Assembly: GCA_023412995.1 (NCBI GenBank)
Contig: JAEZQS010000186.1
Coordinates: 1 to 6,221 of the forward strand
Direction of reading: 5' to 3'
Length of the DNA stretch: 6,221 bases
Origin: Pseudomonadota bacterium
GTDB lineage: Bacteria; Pseudomonadota; Gammaproteobacteria; Xanthomonadales; Rhodanobacteraceae
Each line of letters starts with the position of its first letter. The stretch's first letter is position 1. Under the pieces are notes generated by a model, which saw only the letters and a program-made list of their open reading frames with translations, was not told the origin of the DNA and searched no databases. A program made the translations under genes and the position numbers. Positions 1 to 6,161 of the stretch are shown one piece after another.

Positions 1-105
1 ACGCGGCAGCGACCCGGCGGGCCGCAGGCGATGCACGCCAGTGCCATCGACGCCGGGCGCTCCGGGTGGCAGGCTGGCGACCGGCACGCGCACGGGAATC
101 CCCTC

Positions 106-897
106 ATGGCAGGCAGCACGTCGGGCAAGCGGATCCGCGCATTCGGTCTGGCCGTGCTGCTGCTGGCTGGCGCACCGCTGGCTGGCCACGCCAGCGACGG
201 CGACCTGCTGGTATTTGCCGCCGCCAGCCTGAAGCCCGCGCTCGACGACCTGCTGGCGCAGTCGCCGCAGGCTGCGACGCAGCCCGTGCGGGCCAGCTAC
301 GCGGCGACACCGCAGCTGGCGCGGCAGGTGGAAGCGGGGGCGCCGGCGAGCCTCGTCCTTTTCGCCGACCAGGCCTGGATGGACTGGCTGGACGCGCGCG
401 GGCTCCTCGTGCCCGGCACGCGCGTGGACCTGCTCGGCAATGCGCTGGTGCTGGTGGCGCCCCGTGCGAGCCGGGTCCAGCTCGCCCTGCGGCCGCACGC
501 GGCGCTCGCCGCCGCCCTCGGCGACGGCCGCCTGGCGGTGGCGCAGACCGGCAGCGTGCCCGCGGGGCGTTACGCACGCGAGGCCCTGCTCCAGCTGGGA
601 GTGTGGGACGAGGTGGCAGAGCGGCTGCTCCCCGCTGCCGACGTGCGCGCGGCACTCGCGTTCGTTGCACGCGGCGAGGCGCCGCTCGGCATCGTGTACC
701 GCTCGGATGCCGTGTCGGAACCGACGGTCCGCCTCGTCGCGACATTTCCCGACGCCAGCCATGCGCGCATCGTCTATCCGGCCGCCATCGTGCAGGGCCA
801 CGACGGCGCGGCCGCGCGCGCGCTGCTCGCCTGGCTGCAGGCGCCCGCGCAGCAGATGGTCTTCCGCGCGCACGGTTTCGACGCGCCGCCGCGATGA
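106..897 (+). CDS. modA: ModA, periplasmic molybdate-binding protein of an ABC importer
   Basis: Binds molybdate (probably also tungstate) in the periplasm and delivers it to ModB/ModC. The 263-aa product has a signal peptide (KRIR, then a hydrophobic stretch at residues 12-27, probable cleavage after A-G-H-A at 29). It then shows the ModA signature FAAASL (37-42), LARQVEAGAP (71-80), FADQAWMDW (86-94), LLGNALVLVAP (109-119), SVPAGRYA (150-157) and PLGIVYRSDAV (193-203). Compared from memory with E. coli ModA, the oxyanion ligands Ser12, Ala125, Val152 and Tyr170 correspond to Ser41, Ala153, Val180 and Tyr198; Ser39 corresponds to Thr68. I chose ATG 106 because it gives a proper signal peptide and has GGGA 8 nt upstream. 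An in-frame ATG at 31 would add 25 residues that do not resemble a signal peptide and has only AGG 2 nt away. The stop overlaps a small frame leading to modB. Confidence 0.93.
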   Translation: MAGSTSGKRIRAFGLAVLLLAGAPLAGHASDGDLLVFAAASLKPALDDLLAQSPQAATQPVRASYAATPQLARQVEAGAPASLVLFADQAWMDWLDARGLLVPGTRVDLLGNALVLVAPRASRVQLALRPHAALAAALGDGRLAVAQTGSVPAGRYAREALLQLGVWDEVAERLLPAADVRAALAFVARGEAPLGIVYRSDAVSEPTVRLVATFPDASHARIVYPAAIVQGHDGAAARALLAWLQAPAQQMVFRAHGFDAPPR

Positions 898-1013
898 TCT
901 CCGGCGCCGACACGCGACGCGTCGTGCCCCGATGGCACGCCCACCCGCGCTGCACGACCCGCGCGATGCAAGGCTGCGGGCCGGCACCAATGCGACGGAT
1001 GGACATGCCATGA
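894..1013 (+). CDS. Possible 39-aa small protein or coupling frame between modA and modB
   Basis: This frame starts with ATG 894, which overlaps the modA stop as ATGA (894-897). It ends with TGA 1011-1013, which overlaps the modB start as ATGA (1010-1013), so it fills the modA-modB gap exactly. The product would be Arg-rich and basic with no hydrophobic segment. It contains W-H-A-H-P-R-C (residues 14-20) and a second Cys at 28, an H-x-H-x2-C-x7-C spacing that could bind a metal but may be chance. There is no recognisable Shine-Dalgarno sequence before ATG 894, so translation would depend on ribosomes re-initiating after modA. I do not recognise a family. In GC-rich DNA open frames are common, so this may be only a coupling device or a coincidence. 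Confidence 0.3.
   Translation: MISGADTRRVVPRWHAHPRCTTRAMQGCGPAPMRRMDMP
923..939 (+). other. RNA hairpin between modA and modB
   Basis: CGTGCC (923-928) and GGCACG (934-939) form a perfect 6-bp stem around a 5-nt loop, 25 nt after the modA stop. It overlaps a 10-bp palindrome, CGACGCGTCG (915-924). No T-run follows, so it is not a standard intrinsic terminator. In binding-protein ABC operons, a hairpin here often protects the 5' message so that the binding protein is made in excess over the permease; that role is inferred. Confidence 0.35.
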
Positions 1014-1699
1014 CCTTGCTGGCGCCGGACGAATGGCAGGCGCTGCTGCTCAGCCTGCGCGTCGCGGCACTCAGCGTCGCGGCGGCGCTGCCGCTGGCGA
1101 TCGCGCTGGCCTGGCTGCTGTCGCGCAAGCGCTTCCCCGGGCGCTGGCTGCTGGATGCGCTGCTGTTCCTGCCGCTGATCCTGCCGCCGGTCGTGACCGG
1201 CTACGCCCTGCTGGCCCTGCTGGGACGCCATGGCCCGCTCGGCGCGTGGCTGGAGGGAATCGGCATCGTGGTGGCGTTCCGCTGGACCGGCGCGGTGATT
1301 GCCGCGGCCGTGATGGGATTCCCGCTGCTGGTGCTCTCCACCCGCGTGGCCTTCGACGGCGTCGACCGGCGGCTCGAAGCCGCGGCCGAAACGCTGGGCG
1401 CCGGCGCGTGGCGGCGGTTCACCACCATCGTGCTGCCGCTGTCGCTGCGCGGCATCGCCGCCGGCTGCGTGCTGGCATTCGCACGCGCATTCGGCGAGTT
1501 CGGCGCCACCATCAGCTTCGTCGGCAACATCCCGGGCGAGACACGCACCCTGCCGATCGCCATCTACGAACTGCTCAACGTGCCGGGCGGACTGCCGGGC
1601 GTGCAGCGGCTGGCCTGGGTCGCACTCGCGGTGGCGCTGGCCGCCCGCGCCGCGGCCAGCCTCGTCGCCGGCGGCATGCCGTGGCGGAAGCCGCGATGA
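1010..1699 (+). CDS. modB: ModB, molybdate ABC transporter permease
   Basis: Inner-membrane subunit that forms the molybdate translocation channel as a dimer with ModC bound on the cytoplasmic face. The 229-aa length is the usual ModB size. Features in order are the N-terminal DEWQALLLSLRVA (7-19), hydrophobic segments at about 12-37, 47-71 (LPLILPPVVTGY), 84-109, 145-166 and 199-221, the EAA coupling loop EAAAETLGAGAWRRF (123-137) that docks to ModC, and the ModB-typical FARAFGEFGATISFVGNIPGET (157-178), followed by RTLPIAIY. ATG 1010 is chosen because it matches the family N-terminus; the reading frame is open far upstream but that part does not resemble ModB. GGATGGA at 997-1003 is a weak ribosome binding site 6 nt away. 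The stop overlaps the modC start as ATGA (1696-1699), which indicates translational coupling. Confidence 0.95.
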   Translation: MTLLAPDEWQALLLSLRVAALSVAAALPLAIALAWLLSRKRFPGRWLLDALLFLPLILPPVVTGYALLALLGRHGPLGAWLEGIGIVVAFRWTGAVIAAAVMGFPLLVLSTRVAFDGVDRRLEAAAETLGAGAWRRFTTIVLPLSLRGIAAGCVLAFARAFGEFGATISFVGNIPGETRTLPIAIYELLNVPGGLPGVQRLAWVALAVALAARAAASLVAGGMPWRKPR

Positions 1700-2373
1700 T
1701 CGAGGTGGCGCTGCGCCACGACTGGCCGGACCTCGCGCTGGATCTCGCCTTCACCGCATCGGCCCGGACGGTCGCGCTGTTCGGCGATTCCGGCGCCGGC
1801 AAAACCACCGTGCTCGATGCCATTGCCGGCCTGCTGACGCCGCGCAGCGGGCGCATCGCCATCGGCGGCGCGCTGCTGTTCGACAGCGCCAGCGGGATTT
1901 CGCTGCCCGCCTCGCAGCGGCGCATCGGCTACGTGTTCCAGGACGGCCGCCTGTTCCCGCACCTCAGCGTGCGCGCCAACCTGCTGTACGGCGCGCCCGA
2001 TGGCGCCGGGCTGGAGGCGGTGGTGGACCTGCTCGGCCTCGCCACGCTGCTGCCGCGACGGCCGGCGACCCTCTCGGGGGGCGAGCGCCAGCGCGTCGCG
2101 ATCGGCCGCGCGCTGCTGGCGCGCCCACGCGCACTGCTGCTGGACGAACCGCTGACCGGACTGCACGCGCAGGCGCGCGGGCAGGTGCTCGACCACCTTC
2201 GCCTGCTCAAGCGCGAGCTGCAGGTGGCCATGCTGCTGGTCACCCACCATCGCGACGAGGTCCTGGCGCTTGCCGACGACGTCGTCTGCCTGGCCGCCGG
2301 GCGCATCCAGGCGCAGTTGCCGGTGCAATGGTTTGCCGCAGTCGGCGATGCGGTTGCGCCGCGCGCCGGATAG
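1696..2373 (+). CDS. modC: ModC, molybdate ABC transporter ATPase, short form without TOBE/Mop region
   Basis: Cytoplasmic ATPase that powers molybdate import. The 225-aa product shows Walker A GDSGAGKTT (30-38), the Q-loop in YVFQDGRLFPHLSV (79-92), the ABC signature LSGGERQR (126-133), Walker B LLLDEP (147-152) and the H-loop His184 in LLVTHHRDE. The start is ATG 1696, overlapping the modB stop, with GGAAG at 1686-1690 as ribosome binding site. Two things are odd. Classical ModC (about 350 aa in E. coli) carries a C-terminal TOBE/Mop molybdate-binding region, but here the protein ends about 40 residues after the H-loop, and the next codons in frame after the TAG do not encode one. The D-loop, normally S/G-L-D, reads T-G-L-H, with His157 in place of Asp. 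The assignment as ModC rests mainly on the modAB context; alone it would be a generic ABC ATPase. Confidence 0.9.
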   Translation: MIEVALRHDWPDLALDLAFTASARTVALFGDSGAGKTTVLDAIAGLLTPRSGRIAIGGALLFDSASGISLPASQRRIGYVFQDGRLFPHLSVRANLLYGAPDGAGLEAVVDLLGLATLLPRRPATLSGGERQRVAIGRALLARPRALLLDEPLTGLHAQARGQVLDHLRLLKRELQVAMLLVTHHRDEVLALADDVVCLAAGRIQAQLPVQWFAAVGDAVAPRAG

Positions 2374-2381
2374 GCTAGGCT
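2354..2381 (+). promoter_or_regulatory. Possible sigma70-type promoter before the lipoprotein gene
   Basis: TTGCGC (2354-2359) lies 16 nt upstream of TAGGCT (2376-2381), the second copy in the overlapping repeat TAGGCTAGGCT (2371-2381). The site spans the modC stop codon and would place a transcript start about 30 nt before the lipoprotein ATG at 2416. The match to consensus is partial, as is usual in GC-rich genomes. Confidence 0.3.
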
Positions 2382-2415
2382 TGGAGTCGTCCGGACGAAA
2401 CCACGGGGTGCTCCA

Positions 2416-2859
2416 ATGAAGCTGCGCACTGCCTGCGGCGCGCTCGTGCTGGCCGCTTCGCTCGCGGCCTGCGGCAGCGGCGGGCCCGCACGCAAGGTCC
2501 ATCCCTCCACGGCATCGATCCAGCAGCTGTCGGTGCAGCCCGATGGCAGCTGGCGCGTGGCCTTGCGGGTGCAGAACTACAGCACCTTCCCGATGCACTA
2601 CGGCCGCATCGAAGCGGTGTTGTCGGTGGAGGGGCGCGAAGCCGGCACCCTCGTCGCGAGCGCCGACCTCGACATCCTCGGCAACAGCGGCGACGTGGTC
2701 GAGGCGACGCTGCGCCCCTCCGCGCCGCTCGCCGCCGGCCGCGATTTCGCCTACCAGCTGAAGGGCACGATCGAGACCACCGAACCGCGCGAACGCTTCG
2801 AGTTCGACCGCAGCAGCCGCCTGTCGCCGGTACCGGGCGTCGACGCCACCTGGCGGTGA
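2416..2859 (+). CDS. Small LEA14-like (LEA type 2) lipoprotein
   Basis: The 147-aa product starts with a lipoprotein signal peptide: basic MKLR, a hydrophobic core and the lipobox L-A-A-C with Cys19 as the lipidation site. Gly and Ser follow the Cys and there is no Asp at +2, so outer-membrane sorting by the Lol system is expected. The mature part is a single beta-rich domain. Its V-A-L-R-V-Q-N-Y-S-T-F-P (about 48-59), then I-E-A-V-L-S-V-E-G (66-74), resembles the LEA14/WHy pattern in which a strand containing N-x-x-x-F-P is followed by a strand ending in G. The biochemical role of bacterial members is unclear. GGGG at 2405-2408 serves as ribosome binding site 7 nt before the ATG. The acyl-CoA dehydrogenase starts 27 nt downstream, so co-transcription is possible. 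Lipoprotein status is firm; the LEA assignment is from pattern only. Confidence 0.8.
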   Translation: MKLRTACGALVLAASLAACGSGGPARKVHPSTASIQQLSVQPDGSWRVALRVQNYSTFPMHYGRIEAVLSVEGREAGTLVASADLDILGNSGDVVEATLRPSAPLAAGRDFAYQLKGTIETTEPRERFEFDRSSRLSPVPGVDATWR

Positions 2860-2886
2860 CGGCCGCGCCCCTCCCGAGGATCCGCC

Positions 2887-4677
2887 ATGACCCGCTACGC
2901 CGCCCCGCTGGATGACCTGCGCTTCGCCCTCTACGACGTGCTGGACGTCGAATCGGCCTACCGGCGCCTGCCCGGCTGCGAGGCCGCCACGCGCGACCTG
3001 ATCGATGCCGTGCTGGAGGAAGGCGCGCGTTTCGCCAGCCAGGTACTGGCCCCGCTCGACGCGAGCGGCGATGCCGAAGGCTGCCACTTCGACCCGGCGA
3101 CACAGTCGGTGCGCACGCCGGCGGGCTTCCGCGAGGCGTTCCGGCAATACGTCGAGGGTGGCTGGATCGGCCTCACCGCGCGCGAGGAATTCGGCGGCCA
3201 GGGCCTTCCGGAAACGCTCGGCGCCGCGCTCAAGGAAATGGTGGACGCGGCGAACCTCTCGTGGAGCAACTACCCCATGCTATCGCATGGCGCCTCCTCC
3301 GCACTCGAACACCACGGCGAGGACTGGCAGCGCGAGCTGTTCCTGAAGCCGCTCGTGTCGGGCCGCTGGACCGGCACCATGTGCCTGACCGAGCCGCATT
3401 GCGGCACCGACCTCGGCTTGCTGAAGACGCGCGCGGAACCGGCCGGCGACGGCAGCTACCGGCTCAGCGGCACCAAGATCTTCATCACCGCCGGCGAGCA
3501 CGACTTCGTAGACAACATCCTGCACCTGGTGCTGGCACGCCTGCCCGACGCACCGCCCGGCGTGCGCGGCATCTCGCTGTTCCTGGTGCCCAAGTTCAAG
3601 GTCGCCCGCGACGGCAGCGTGGGCGAGCGCAACGGCGTCGCCTGCGGCTCGATCGAGCACAAGATGGGCATCCGCGCCTCGGTCACCTGCGTGATGAACT
3701 TCGACGGCGCCGAGGGTTGGCTGGTGGGCCAGCCGAACAAGGGACTGGCCGCGATGTTCACCATGATGAACACCGCGCGGCTGGCGGTCGGCCTGCAGGG
3801 CCTCGGACTCATCGAACGCGCGTACCAGGGCGCGCTCGCCTATGCCCGCGAGCGCCTGCAGATGCGCGCCCTCTCCGGCGCGAAGTATCCGGACAAGCCG
3901 GCCGATCCATTGATCGTGCACCCGGACATCCGGCGCATGCTGCTGACCCAGAAGGCCTTCGCCGAAGGCGGCCGCCTGCTCGCGCTGCAGGCCTATCTGT
4001 TCGAAGACATCGCGCGCCACTCGCCGGACGCGGCGGAACGCGAGCGCGCGGCATCGCTGGTCTCCTTCCTGACGCCGATCGTCAAGGGCCTGCTGACGGA
4101 ACTGTCGATCGAGTGCACCTACGATGCCGTGCAGGTGTTCGGGGGCCATGGCTACATCGTCGAGAACGGCATGGAACAGCTTGCCCGCGATGCACGCATC
4201 ACCACGCTCTACGAGGGCACCACGCAGATCCAGGCCAACGACCTGCTCGGACGCAAGATCCTGCAGCTGGAGGGCATCGGCCTGCGCCACTACCTCGCCG
4301 AGATCGAGGCGTTCTGCAGCGCCCGATCCGGCGACGCGGACATGGCCGCCTTCATCGGACCGCTTGCCGCGGCCGCGAAGGAGTGGGGCGAGCTGACCCG
4401 CGGCATCGGCCAGCGCGCGAGGGAAAACCCGGAGGAGATCGGCGCCGCCGCGTGGGACTATCTCTTCTATTCCGGCTACGTCGCGCTCGCCTACCTGTGG
4501 GCGCGCAGCGTCGCCGCGGCCGATGCCTCCAGCCGGCCCGAGTCGTTCCGGCAGGCCAGGCGCCGCACGGCCCGTTTCTATTTCGAGCGCATCCTGCCCC
4601 GCACGATCGCCCACCGCGCCGCCATCCTGAGCGGCGCGGCGAACCTGATGGACATGCCGGACGCACAGTTCTCCTGA
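2887..4677 (+). CDS. Acyl-CoA dehydrogenase, long DmdC-like type with extra C-terminal domain
   Basis: FAD-dependent enzyme that oxidises an acyl-CoA to the 2,3-enoyl-CoA. At 596 aa it is far longer than classical 380-400-aa acyl-CoA dehydrogenases and matches the long group that includes 3-methylmercaptopropionyl-CoA dehydrogenase (DmdC). Regions in order: N-terminal helical domain (about 30-155, including EEFGGQGLPE), central beta domain with the flavin-contacting CLTEPHCGTDLG (166-177) and SGTKIFITAGEHD, then the C-terminal helical domain with GLQGLGLIERAYQ and QVFGGHGYIVENGMEQ. The motif ITTLYEGTTQIQANDLLGRK contains Glu443, the likely catalytic base by analogy to DmdC. An extra helical domain fills about 467-596. 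GAGGA (2876-2880) is a good ribosome binding site 6 nt from ATG 2887. The substrate cannot be read from sequence; a fatty or branched acyl-CoA in beta-oxidation is as likely as a DMSP-derived one, and no other dmd gene is present. Confidence 0.92.
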   Translation: MTRYAAPLDDLRFALYDVLDVESAYRRLPGCEAATRDLIDAVLEEGARFASQVLAPLDASGDAEGCHFDPATQSVRTPAGFREAFRQYVEGGWIGLTAREEFGGQGLPETLGAALKEMVDAANLSWSNYPMLSHGASSALEHHGEDWQRELFLKPLVSGRWTGTMCLTEPHCGTDLGLLKTRAEPAGDGSYRLSGTKIFITAGEHDFVDNILHLVLARLPDAPPGVRGISLFLVPKFKVARDGSVGERNGVACGSIEHKMGIRASVTCVMNFDGAEGWLVGQPNKGLAAMFTMMNTARLAVGLQGLGLIERAYQGALAYARERLQMRALSGAKYPDKPADPLIVHPDIRRMLLTQKAFAEGGRLLALQAYLFEDIARHSPDAAERERAASLVSFLTPIVKGLLTELSIECTYDAVQVFGGHGYIVENGMEQLARDARITTLYEGTTQIQANDLLGRKILQLEGIGLRHYLAEIEAFCSARSGDADMAAFIGPLAAAAKEWGELTRGIGQRARENPEEIGAAAWDYLFYSGYVALAYLWARSVAAADASSRPESFRQARRRTARFYFERILPRTIAHRAAILSGAANLMDMPDAQFS

Positions 4678-4731
4678 AGCGCGCTTGCGCGCCCCGGATT
4701 CCCCTAGCATGCCCTTGCCGCTGCGCCGGCA

Positions 4732-4760
4732 TTTTCCCGCCGCGCCCGTTGTTCTATGCT
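4732..4760 (+). promoter_or_regulatory. Possible promoter for the HNH nuclease gene
   Basis: In the 138-nt gap after the dehydrogenase, TTTTCC (4732-4737) is followed after 17 nt by TATGCT (4755-4760). This would give a leader of about 50 nt before ATG 4816. A second candidate upstream, TTGCGC (4685-4690) and TAGCAT (4705-4710), has a poor 14-nt spacing. The gap also has GCGCG/CGCGC around CTTG (4679-4692) just after the dehydrogenase stop, but no T-run, so it is a weak terminator candidate at best. Confidence 0.3.
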
Positions 4761-4815
4761 GCGGCGGCGCTGGCGCGCGGCGGCAGCGGTCCTTTCCGGT
4801 TGGCGAGGGGGTTCC

Positions 4816-5409
4816 ATGCTTGCGGAGGTCAAGGCGTCGGGCGACATCCACGCGACGCGCGTCCTGTCGCTCGATTCCAGCGGGCGCATCCTGGACTGGA
4901 TGAGCTGGCAGGACGCGGCCTGCCTCTACGTGCGGGGCGCGGTGGCATGGACGCTCGGCGACGTGTGCCTGACCATCCATGGCGGCATGAACCGCGACAG
5001 CGGCCGGCAAAGCGTGCTGGACCTGCATCCCATCGTCGCCAGCACCGGCCATGCACGCCCTGCCGCGATCGATCCGGCGCCGGCGCTGACCAATGCCTCG
5101 CTGTTCGCGCGCGACCGCATGCTGTGCCTCTACTGCGGCCACCACTACGCGCGCGGCGAACTGACCCGCGACCACGTGGTGCCGATCTCGCGCGGCGGTC
5201 GCGACACCTGGGTTAACGTCGTCACCGCGTGCTGGTCCTGCAACGTGAAGAAGGGCAGCCGCACGCCGCAGCAGGCGGGCATGCCGCTGCTGGCGGTGCC
5301 GTACCGGCCGAGCTGGGTCGAGCACCTGATCCTCTCCAACCGCAACATCCTCGCCGACCAGATGGAGTTCCTCGTCAGCCACCTGCCGCGCGAGCGGCGG
5401 CCGCATTGA
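4816..5409 (+). CDS. HNH endonuclease family protein
   Basis: A 197-aa predicted cytoplasmic nuclease with a zinc-supported beta-beta-alpha metal site. The N-terminal part (about 14-60) contains VLSLDSSGRILDWMSWQDAA, a segment I recognise from a widespread bacterial HNH group with the pattern 'V-L-x-x-D-x-x-x-x-P-L-x-x-x-S-W-Q-D-A'. The HNH core is at 104-147: C-L-Y-C (104-107), R-D-H (118-120) with the catalytic His120, Asn134, and C-W-S-C-N (139-143) followed by K-K-G. Two CxxC pairs form the structural zinc knuckle, and the third position is Asn143, as in HNN variants. I chose ATG 4816 because GAGGGG (4805-4810) stands at the right distance and the family N-terminus begins there. An in-frame ATG at 4756 overlaps the proposed -10 element and adds only a basic, Trp/Arg-rich stretch. 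Its DNA target and role are unknown; no methylase partner is visible. Confidence 0.87.
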   Translation: MLAEVKASGDIHATRVLSLDSSGRILDWMSWQDAACLYVRGAVAWTLGDVCLTIHGGMNRDSGRQSVLDLHPIVASTGHARPAAIDPAPALTNASLFARDRMLCLYCGHHYARGELTRDHVVPISRGGRDTWVNVVTACWSCNVKKGSRTPQQAGMPLLAVPYRPSWVEHLILSNRNILADQMEFLVSHLPRERRPH

Positions 5410-5452
5410 ACGGCATGGCGGGCTACATCCGGCCGTCAGGCCCCGCCGGCCG

Positions 5453-6157
5453 ATGACCGCGCGCGACACGCCGGCGACACCGGCGCGCAAGGAACCCACG
5501 CCGCGCTGGCGGCTGCAGGTCAACCGGCATCCTTCCGCGATCCTGCTGATGGCGCAGCTGGTCGGCCTGCTGCTGTATCCCTTCATCGAGGGCAAGCCGT
5601 GGGGCAGCATGCTGTTCGGCACCTTCAGCGTGATCGTGCTGTGCCTGGCCATCGCGATGGTCCAGCGCACCACCGGCCACGTGCTGGTGAGCGCCGCACT
5701 GGCGATCGTCGCGACCGTGCTCAACATCGCGCGCGTGCTGTCGGCCAGTCCGGCGCTGCTGCCATGGGCGGCCGGGATCGAGGCGCTGTTCTACTTCCAT
5801 GCCACCGGCAGCCTGCTGGTCTACATGCTGGAGGACCGGCGCGCGACCACCGACGAGCTGTTCGCGGCAGGCGCCACCTTCACCCTGCTCGCGTGGGGCT
5901 TCACCTACGTGTTCGTGCTGCTGCAGGCGCTGCAGCCGGACGCCTTCCTCGGCATCGTCGATCCGGGCGCGGCGCGGGGCTGGACCGAACTGATGTTCCT
6001 CAGCTTCGCCCTCCTCTCCAGCACCGGCATCGGCGACGTCATCCCGGTCGGCCTGCCGGCGCGCGCGGTGGCGAGCCTGGAGATGTTCGTCGGCGTCATG
6101 TACCTCACCCTGGTCGTGTCGCGCCTGGTCGGGCTCACCCTGCAGCAGCGGCGGTGA
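5453..6157 (+). CDS. Ion-channel-like membrane protein with unusual pore filter
   Basis: A 234-aa inner-membrane protein with a cytoplasmic Pro/Arg-rich N-terminus, hydrophobic segments at about 29-46, 52-71, 76-96, 101-125, 138-160 and 203-228, and a re-entrant pore helix at about 178-190. The last part has the Ion_trans_2 layout: pore helix TELMFLSFALL, a filter-like S-T-G-I-G-D (190-195) with V-I-P-V-G, then LEMFVGVMYLTLVVSRLVGL, close to the inner helix of bacterial two-helix potassium channels. The canonical filter is T-V-G-Y-G-D, so Ile193 replaces Tyr. The first four helices carry no regular Arg repeat, so voltage sensing is unlikely. The start at ATG 5453 gives a sensible N-terminus, although the ribosome binding site is weak and the preceding 43 nt can fold into alternative hairpins. 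It lies 43 nt after the HNH gene and may be co-transcribed. Ion selectivity is not deducible. Confidence 0.8.
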   Translation: MTARDTPATPARKEPTPRWRLQVNRHPSAILLMAQLVGLLLYPFIEGKPWGSMLFGTFSVIVLCLAIAMVQRTTGHVLVSAALAIVATVLNIARVLSASPALLPWAAGIEALFYFHATGSLLVYMLEDRRATTDELFAAGATFTLLAWGFTYVFVLLQALQPDAFLGIVDPGAARGWTELMFLSFALLSSTGIGDVIPVGLPARAVASLEMFVGVMYLTLVVSRLVGLTLQQRR

Positions 6158-6160
6158 GCC
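6132..6160 (+). other. Inverted repeat over the channel stop codon
   Basis: GGCTCACC (6132-6139) and GGTGAGCC (6153-6160) form a perfect 8-bp stem with a 13-nt loop. The right arm contains the channel stop codon TGA (6155-6157) and the GGTGAG just before the possible GTG start at 6162. There is no following T-run, so a role in coupling or masking the next ribosome binding site is more likely than termination. Chance occurrence is possible. Confidence 0.35.
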
Positions 6161-6161
6161 G

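Noticed and set aside
31..105. N-terminal extension of modA from ATG 31
   Set aside because: The extra 25 residues precede what is already a complete signal peptide and the start has a poor ribosome binding site; ATG 106 fits better.
1..105. A ModE-type operator or promoter before modA
   Set aside because: No AT-rich element or recognisable ModE box is visible; the region is uniformly GC-rich.
440..1009. Upstream extension of the modB frame
   Set aside because: It overlaps modA, is Arg/Cys/Ser-rich and does not resemble a permease; the family N-terminus starts at ATG 1010.
1564..3147. A 527-codon open frame on the - strand opposite modC and the lipoprotein
   Set aside because: Same composition artefact; it runs across modB, modC, the lipoprotein and the dehydrogenase start, and no domain is visible.
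4679..4692. Intrinsic terminator after the dehydrogenase
   Set aside because: Only a 5-bp GCGCG/CGCGC stem with a 4-nt loop and no T-run; such repeats are frequent in this composition.
3280..5727. An 815-codon open frame on the - strand opposite the dehydrogenase, HNH gene and channel start
   Set aside because: It is antisense to clearly recognisable proteins, crosses three gene boundaries, and its translation is a low-complexity mix rich in Arg, Ala, Gly, His and Gln with no domain. Long antisense frames are expected from strong third-position GC bias.
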